A stretch of DNA of 64,000 nt, from contig NZ_CAKLDM010000002.1 of the NCBI RefSeq assembly GCF_921294215.1, positions 2,480,001 through 2,544,000 on the forward strand. Reading direction: 5' to 3'. Origin of the DNA: Vibrio marisflavi CECT 7928. GTDB taxonomy: Bacteria; Pseudomonadota; Gammaproteobacteria; Enterobacterales; Vibrionaceae. The notes below the pieces were generated by a model, which searched no databases, had not been told where the DNA came from, and saw only the letters and a program-made list of their open reading frames with translations. Numbering within the stretch: the stretch's first letter is position 1; each line of letters opens with the position of its first letter. Made by a program: the position numbers and the translations under genes. Below, piece after piece: positions 58,897 to 64,000 of the stretch.

Positions 58897-60681
58897 CTAT
58901 AAACCGACAAAAAAGTAGATAGCGGTAATGACAGTAATGCCATACGCAATACTGATAGGCACACCAACTTTGACAAAGTCACTCAGTTGATATTTTCCCG
59001 CGTTAAACACCATTAAGTTTGTCTGATATCCGTAAGGGCTAATAAAGCTAGCACTCGCACCAAACGCGACAGCCAAAATATAGGCATGAGCGTTGGCCGA
59101 TAATGCAATAGCCAAGCTGTAAGCAATTGGGAAAATAAGCGCTGCCGCGGCATTATTCGTTACCAGTTCGGTCGTTATCCAAGTTAGGCAGTACACCGCG
59201 ACTAGACCTATTAAGGGCGTCAAAGTGCTGCTGTTGGCTAACACTGTTTGATGGAAATATTCTAGTGCGCCACTATTAATAAGCGCATGTGAAAGAAGTA
59301 AAGCAGAGGATATGATCAGCCAAATTTGCTTAGGTATACGCTGCATAATTTCATTAGAATTCAAACTTCCAGAGAGAAGCAAAACGCCAAGCAGTAACAA
59401 CATCCCTTTAAATAAAGAAAGCACTCCAAAAGCTGATAAAGATATAGCAAGGAAAAAGCCGAGTATGGCGATCCTTTCCTGAATCGGATTAAGTAACTTT
59501 TCTACTTCTAAACCACTTATTAGGAAGAAATTTTTAGCTATATTGTGTCGGCCCTTAAAATCATCTCCGACAGCAAGGACCAAAAAATCACCTGCATTAA
59601 GCTGGAGGTCACCCAATTTCCCTGATATGGACTCACCATCTCGACGCATTGCGACAACTGCAGCATCAAATAATGCTCGAAATCCAGTCTGTTTTAGGCT
59701 TTTACCAATCAGAACACTTTCAGGCTTAACAACAACTTCTCTAAGGTTATTGATTGGCAAACCATTTTTATGTGCATACAAGTCTAAGCCGTCAAACTGA
59801 TTCAATACGGAAACTTTCTTTATATCACCGGTAAACATCAGTCTATCTCCAGCTTCAATTTCTTCACTGGGAGAGACGGGAGAAATTAAACGGCCTCGAC
59901 GTAATATTTCGACTAAAAACAACGACTCTAGATTTCTAAGCCCATTAGCTTCTATCGTTTTTCCCACTAATAACGACTCGAATGAGACTTTTGCATCAAT
60001 AAAATATTTCGACGCTTTAGGTCTTTCATCGACTTTATTTGGTAAAAGTCTGGAAATAAAGTAGAGCAATACACCACAAACAATCACAACACTTAAACCA
60101 ATCGGTGTGAACTCAAAAAAACCCAGAGGCTTACCATGTTGGCCAAGCACCATGCTATTCACGATTAAATTGGTAGAGGTACCAACAAGTGTCAATGTGC
60201 CACCAAAAATCGCAGCATAAGACAGCGGAATTAATAATCGGCTAGACGAGTGAAATTCACTATTTCGTATCGGAGACAACATAGTAGAAACCACAGCCGT
60301 ATTGTTAAGAAATGCCGAAGAAACAACAGTTAAACTGAACAAACGCAACCATGTTGCTTTATAGTTTTGCTTCATAACGTAAGAGGTAATGACCCTCAAT
60401 AGCTTTGTTTTCTCCAGCGATAAAGAACAGGTCATTAGCAAGATAAGCGTTAGTAACCCTTGATTAGAAAAGCTACTTAATACTTGCTGAGTCGAAACAG
60501 TATTCGTCATATAAAGCGCGAGCAAAGCCACACCAAATACCCGCGCAGGATAACGCTGATATTTTATTAGCCCAAAAATGGTTGCCATAAAAATAGAGAT
60601 AACGACAAGTGTAGGTGTTAAATCGGGCACAACTGTTCCAGCAGAGAAATAGAATACTGAAAATAGTAACTCTCGCGTCAC
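58897..60681 (-). CDS. SLC13-family transporter with two TrkA-C domains, probable sulfate permease
   Basis: A 594-residue inner membrane protein of the SLC13/DASS (ArsB-NhaD) group. Membrane segments flank a central pair of RCK_C/TrkA-C domains (about 230-390: SLLVGKTIEANGLRNLESLF and SVLIGKSLKQTGFRALFDAA). The paired transport motifs appear as SSAFLNNTAVVSTMLSPI and ELVTNNAAAALIFPIA. As first gene before cysDC it probably imports sulfate, a role inferred from context. The GTG at 60681 is the longest start; a GTG at 60630 after GGAACA is also reasonable. Confidence 0.85.
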   Translation of the reverse strand: MTRELLFSVFYFSAGTVVPDLTPTLVVISIFMATIFGLIKYQRYPARVFGVALLALYMTNTVSTQQVLSSFSNQGLLTLILLMTCSLSLEKTKLLRVITSYVMKQNYKATWLRLFSLTVVSSAFLNNTAVVSTMLSPIRNSEFHSSSRLLIPLSYAAIFGGTLTLVGTSTNLIVNSMVLGQHGKPLGFFEFTPIGLSVVIVCGVLLYFISRLLPNKVDERPKASKYFIDAKVSFESLLVGKTIEANGLRNLESLFLVEILRRGRLISPVSPSEEIEAGDRLMFTGDIKKVSVLNQFDGLDLYAHKNGLPINNLREVVVKPESVLIGKSLKQTGFRALFDAAVVAMRRDGESISGKLGDLQLNAGDFLVLAVGDDFKGRHNIAKNFFLISGLEVEKLLNPIQERIAILGFFLAISLSAFGVLSLFKGMLLLLGVLLLSGSLNSNEIMQRIPKQIWLIISSALLLSHALINSGALEYFHQTVLANSSTLTPLIGLVAVYCLTWITTELVTNNAAAALIFPIAYSLAIALSANAHAYILAVAFGASASFISPYGYQTNLMVFNAGKYQLSDFVKVGVPISIAYGITVITAIYFFVGL

Positions 60682-61086
60682 ACTTTTATGAATGATGTTT
60701 TAGAAATATAAAATAACTTAAAAGAATTGATTGAAATAATCTAAGTCTGGTGAGGGAAATATCAGGATATTTTCTTTTTTAACACGAAAAGAAAAAACTA
60801 TTTTCTATATTTCTTATTTGTAAAGAATACACTTCCTATAAAACAATAATTTATTACATATACCAAAACGCGTTTTTTACCGTCAGTATGTACATGCAGG
60901 TAAACTTGAAAGGGGTTGTAACATGAAAGTGGAAGCACTAGACCACTTCCAAAGGGTGAGTAGATAAGACTGCAATACGTCGCTATCGATTTTCAACGTA
61001 GAATGTTGTGTCTATAAATTGTCGCCTAGTACGGAAGCCTTATCTATCTAGCGGAATCAAGCATCTTGAGGTTGCTTGCGTATGTA
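60682..61086. other. 405-base gene-poor region between the cys operon and epmA
   Basis: AT-rich near 60700-60870, where the cys operon promoter must lie; a TATATT -10-like element on the minus strand at 60705-60710 has only a weak -35, as expected of an activator-dependent (CysB) promoter. Further on are TTTACC-17 bases-GGTAAA (60876-60904), an AAGTGG/CCACTT hairpin near 60929, and TAGATAAG/CTTATCTA copies 71 bases apart (60961-60968, 61040-61047). No open frame above 20 codons with family features was seen. Confidence 0.5.
60923..60967 (+). CDS. Possible 14-codon small open frame
   Basis: An ATG eight bases after AGGGG starts a 14-residue frame (MKVEALDHFQRVSR) ending in TAA. The coding stretch overlaps a small hairpin, like some leader peptides. 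No gene follows on this strand for over 1.3 kb, so chance occurrence is a strong alternative. Confidence 0.15.
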   Translation: MKVEALDHFQRVSR

Positions 61087-62061
61087 CTACGCCCGAGGAA
61101 AAGGAAATGCGGTGACTTGATCGATATGATCAGCACCAATTGCCAGCATAATCAGACGATCAATCCCAACCGCCACGCCCGCACATTGAGGCAGTCCTTT
61201 TTCCAACGCAGCTAGCAAGTGCTCATCTATAGGCTGAGGCTGTAAATTCATCGCTTTGCGCTCCATATTGTCGAGCTCAAACCTCTTTCTCTGCTCTTGA
61301 GGGTTGTCTAGTTCATTGAAACCATTGGCAAGCTCTATACCCTTAAAGTACGCTTCAAATCGATCGGCTACTCTTGGGTCGTCTTGATTAATTTTTGCTA
61401 GTGCGGCTTGTGAAGCCGGAAAGTCATACACAAACGCTGGTACGTCTTGACCAATCTTTGGCTCTACTCCAATGGAAAAAAGCAGTTGCAGCAAGGTATC
61501 GCGATTTTGTTCAGGTTCAGCAATATCTGAAAGGTTTAAATTACTCGCAACAACTTTTAATTCCTTCATCGAGCTTTCTAACGGGCATACACCTAAAGTC
61601 TGTTTGAATGCTTGCTGATATGTCAGTTTTTGCGCAGAGCCACAACCCAACACGATTTGGAATAGCTCATCCATTTCATTCATCAAATCATGGTGATCAA
61701 ACCCGACTCGATACCACTCCAACATCGTAAACTCTGGATTGTGATAACGACCATTCTCTTCGTTACGAAACGCCTTACCAATTTGGTAAATGCAACCACT
61801 ACCAGATGCTAGTAGTCGTTTCATGTGAAATTCTGGACTCGTCATCAGATATAGTTTTCTACCGCCTGCATAGCCTGGCCCAACAAACTCAGTCGAAAAT
61901 GTATGCAAGTGAATATCTGTCACTGTCGCGTGGCTCATTGCCGGAGTATCAACTTCAAGAACATCTCTCTCAAAAAAGAACTGACGAACTTTACTTATTA
62001 AGTTCGCTCTTTGCTGTAACGCGGATCGAGTTGCGCTGGGCTGCCAATTTAACTGTTTCAT
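61087..62061 (-). CDS. epmA: EF-P lysine ligase EpmA (PoxA/GenX)
   Basis: A truncated lysyl-tRNA synthetase-like enzyme that attaches beta-lysine to elongation factor P, needed for polyproline translation. From the ATG at 62061 ([19 protein letters not shown]) it has 324 residues and lacks the anticodon-binding domain. Class II motif 2 is [22 protein letters not shown] in parts ([21 protein letters not shown]) and motif 3 is [12 protein letters not shown]. An upstream extension to 62157 is unsupported. It is divergent from frdA, the standard neighbour. Confidence 0.96.
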   Translation of the reverse strand: MKQLNWQPSATRSALQQRANLISKVRQFFFERDVLEVDTPAMSHATVTDIHLHTFSTEFVGPGYAGGRKLYLMTSPEFHMKRLLASGSGCIYQIGKAFRNEENGRYHNPEFTMLEWYRVGFDHHDLMNEMDELFQIVLGCGSAQKLTYQQAFKQTLGVCPLESSMKELKVVASNLNLSDIAEPEQNRDTLLQLLFSIGVEPKIGQDVPAFVYDFPASQAALAKINQDDPRVADRFEAYFKGIELANGFNELDNPQEQRKRFELDNMERKAMNLQPQPIDEHLLAALEKGLPQCAGVAVGIDRLIMLAIGADHIDQVTAFPFPRA

Positions 62062-62149
62062 ATTGATAATGAATGAGTCCTGAAAATGTTTCAAAATATT
62101 AATAGTTAATACTGTTATTAAGCCACTTCTATAAAAATAAACAATGATA

Positions 62150-62165
62150 GGTGACAAATATCACA
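62150..62165. promoter_or_regulatory. CRP site between epmA and frdA
   Basis: GGTGA-CAAATA-TCACA matches the CRP consensus TGTGA-N6-TCACA at 9 of 10 positions. It lies 169 bases upstream of frdA and 89 upstream of epmA. CRP or a CRP-family protein such as FNR could use it; the TCACA half favours CRP. Confidence 0.7.
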
Positions 62166-62333
62166 TGTATAGAAATAAGATAGCAACTCACCCAACAACC
62201 GAACGAAATACCTGATTAAGTCAATTTTTTACGTACAGCTTGCCCCTAGACTAGCGTCAAAACATGCGATTCACTCCTACCAAAAATAAAAAAGTGGAGT
62301 ATTCGAATTAGAACAAAAGCATTGGAGAGCAAC

Positions 62334-64000
62334 GTGAAAACCATAACGACAGATATCGCAATCGTAGGTGCAGGTGGCGCAGGTCTTCGAACTGCAATAG
62401 CAGCAGCAGAAGCAGCACCTGAGCTGGAAGTCGCACTAATATCGAAAGTATACCCTATGCGGTCCCACACTGTCGCTGCCGAAGGCGGATCTGCTGCAGT
62501 CATTAAAGATGAAGATAGCTTAGATAACCATTTCAACGACACTGTTGGTGGCGGAGATTGGCTATGTGAACAAGACGTTGTCGAGTATTTCGTTAAAAAT
62601 GCGACACGCGAAATGATTCAAATGGAACAGTGGGGGTGCCCTTGGAGCCGTAAAGAAAATGGTGAAGTCAACGTTCGCCGTTTTGGTGGAATGAAAATTG
62701 AGAGAACTTGGTTTGCAGCCGACAAAACAGGTTTCCACATGCTTCATACCCTTTTCCAAACATCAATGAAGTACCCACAAATCAACCGTTTCGATGAGTA
62801 TTTTGTTCTAGATCTCCTTGTAGTTGAAGGTGAAGTTCAAGGCCTAATTGCCATTCATATGTCGGAAGGCGAGTTGGTCACGATTAAAGCTAAATCTGTT
62901 GTATTGGCGACAGGTGGTGCCGGCCGCGTTTATCACTGCAATACAAATGGTGGAATCGTGACTGGTGATGGAATGGCAATGGCTTATCGACATGGTGTGC
63001 CGCTACGTGACATGGAGTTTGTTCAATACCACCCGACAGGTCTACCTGGTACAGGCATTTTGATGACTGAAGGTTGCCGAGGTGAAGGCGGTATCATGCT
63101 TAACAAGAACGGCTATCGATACTTACAAGACTATGGTCTTGGACCAGAAACGCCAGTAGGCCAGCCAAAGAACAAATACATGGAACTTGGTCCAAGGGAT
63201 AAAGTATCTCAAGCATTCTGGCATGAGCAACAAAAAGGCAACACTATCAAACATCCACTTGGCGATGTTGTACACCTCGACTTGCGCCACCTTGGTGAAG
63301 AATATCTACAAGAACGACTACCTTTTATCTGCGAATTAGCCAAAGCCTACGTCAATGTCGATCCAGCGAAAGAGCCGATCCCAATTCGTCCAACGGTTCA
63401 CTACACAATGGGTGGTATTGAAACAGACAAAGGCTGTGAAACAAGAATCAAAGGCCTATTTGCTGTCGGCGAATGTGCATCTGTCGGCCTACATGGGGCA
63501 AACCGACTTGGCTCAAACTCGCTAGCAGAATTTGTCGTGTTCGGCCGCGTAGCCGGTGAAAATGCAATCAAGCGAGCCAAAGAATTCACCGATTGGAATG
63601 ACGCATCCATTCAGCAGCAGATAAAAGATGTTGAACAGCGCATCGAAACACTGCGCAACCAAGAAGGTGACGAGAACTGGGCAGATATCCGTAGCGAAAT
63701 GGGCAAAACCATGGAAGCAGGTTGTGGTATCTATCGCCAAAAAGACTTGATGCAAAGCACCATTGATAAAATCGCAGAGCTAAAAGAGCGATACAAGCGG
63801 ATTAGTATCAAAGACAAGGGCACCGTTTTCAACACTGACCTACTGTATGCCATCGAAATCGGCTATGGATTAGAAGTCGCTGAGGCGATGGTTCACTCTG
63901 CAATATTACGTGAAGAGTCACGCGGCGCACATCAACGTCTTGATGATGGATGTACTGAGCGTGATGACAAGAACTATCTTAAGCACTCACTTGCCTTCTA
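62334..64000 (+). CDS. frdA: Fumarate reductase flavoprotein subunit (3' end cut by window)
   Basis: Catalytic subunit that reduces fumarate to succinate in anaerobic respiration. About 555 codons are present of an expected 600. The GTG at 62334 follows GGAGA. FAD binding is at VGAGGAGLRTA (residues 11-21), the covalent-FAD His is His45 in RSHTVAAEGG, and later motifs include QYHPTGLPGTGIL with GCRGEGGIM, and HGANRLGSNSLAEFVVFG. EpmA upstream is the usual neighbour of frdABCD. Confidence 0.97.
   Translation, partial: MKTITTDIAIVGAGGAGLRTAIAAAEAAPELEVALISKVYPMRSHTVAAEGGSAAVIKDEDSLDNHFNDTVGGGDWLCEQDVVEYFVKNATREMIQMEQWGCPWSRKENGEVNVRRFGGMKIERTWFAADKTGFHMLHTLFQTSMKYPQINRFDEYFVLDLLVVEGEVQGLIAIHMSEGELVTIKAKSVVLATGGAGRVYHCNTNGGIVTGDGMAMAYRHGVPLRDMEFVQYHPTGLPGTGILMTEGCRGEGGIMLNKNGYRYLQDYGLGPETPVGQPKNKYMELGPRDKVSQAFWHEQQKGNTIKHPLGDVVHLDLRHLGEEYLQERLPFICELAKAYVNVDPAKEPIPIRPTVHYTMGGIETDKGCETRIKGLFAVGECASVGLHGANRLGSNSLAEFVVFGRVAGENAIKRAKEFTDWNDASIQQQIKDVEQRIETLRNQEGDENWADIRSEMGKTMEAGCGIYRQKDLMQSTIDKIAELKERYKRISIKDKGTVFNTDLLYAIEIGYGLEVAEAMVHSAILREESRGAHQRLDDGCTERDDKNYLKHSLAF

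Noticed and set aside
62200..62230. FNR-like site before frdA (CTGAT...GTCAA)
   Set aside because: The half-sites are separated by three bases instead of four, and both differ from consensus.

Overview
The window looks like a core stretch of chromosome 1 from a Vibrio or a very close relative. The evidence is the combination of MotX (polar sodium-driven flagellar motor), the quorum-sensing regulator AphA with a LuxR/HapR-type site in its upstream region, a fused argininosuccinate lyase/acetyltransferase, and a pilMNOPQ-aroK-aroB-damX-dam-rpe-gph-trpS run. Nearly all of it is dense housekeeping sequence. I see no insertion sequence, prophage, CRISPR array, tRNA or rRNA. The two edge genes, rplD (left) and frdA (right), are cut by the window.

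Layout. 1-1830: start of the S10 ribosomal protein operon (rpsJ-rplC-rplD, minus strand) with its promoter and long leader. 1.9-9.2 kb: rlmB-rnr, motX with a sigma-28 promoter, purA, an isoaspartyl peptidase, slyD. 9.3-15.6 kb: yheV-kefB-kefG facing yheS-TIGR02444-yheU-prkB. 15.6-21.6 kb: crp, then the arginine succinyltransferase cluster astC-astA-astD plus a DUF1338 gene. 21.6-23.6 kb: pabA facing a DedA gene and a small lipoprotein. 23.6-34.6 kb: the long minus-strand series from pilM to trpS. 34.8-40.8 kb: PBP1A, then oxyR facing a peroxiredoxin-glutaredoxin hybrid and a flavoprotein disulfide reductase. 41-47.3 kb: argC-argB-argG-argH(A) facing argE. 47.5-51.2 kb: ppc and aphA. 51.2-54.8 kb: yibN-secB-gpsA-cysE and a NIPSNAP-like gene. 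54.8-60.7 kb: a sulfate assimilation operon in the order SLC13 transporter-cysD-cysC-DHH phosphoesterase-cysN. 61-64 kb: epmA facing frdA.

How the parts work together. Arginine synthesis (arg cluster) and arginine breakdown (ast cluster) both lie here, with ArgR-like sites upstream of each. Sulfate uptake and activation to PAPS (SLC13, CysDN, CysC) share the window with cysE, which makes the O-acetylserine that accepts the reduced sulfur. OxyR, the peroxiredoxin-glutaredoxin and the flavoprotein form a plausible peroxide-response module with a well-matched OxyR site. CRP is encoded here, and CRP-like sites sit before crp itself and between epmA and frdA.

The most interesting item is the DHH-family phosphoesterase inserted between cysC and cysN. 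Its position suggests a role in handling 3'-phosphoadenosine 5'-phosphate or a related nucleotide. Other items worth a second look are a perfect 14-bp inverted repeat before trpS, a short secretin in the pilus operon, non-ATG starts across the pil genes, a DUF1338 gene in the ast operon, and a C-terminal cysteine tail on the flavoprotein.
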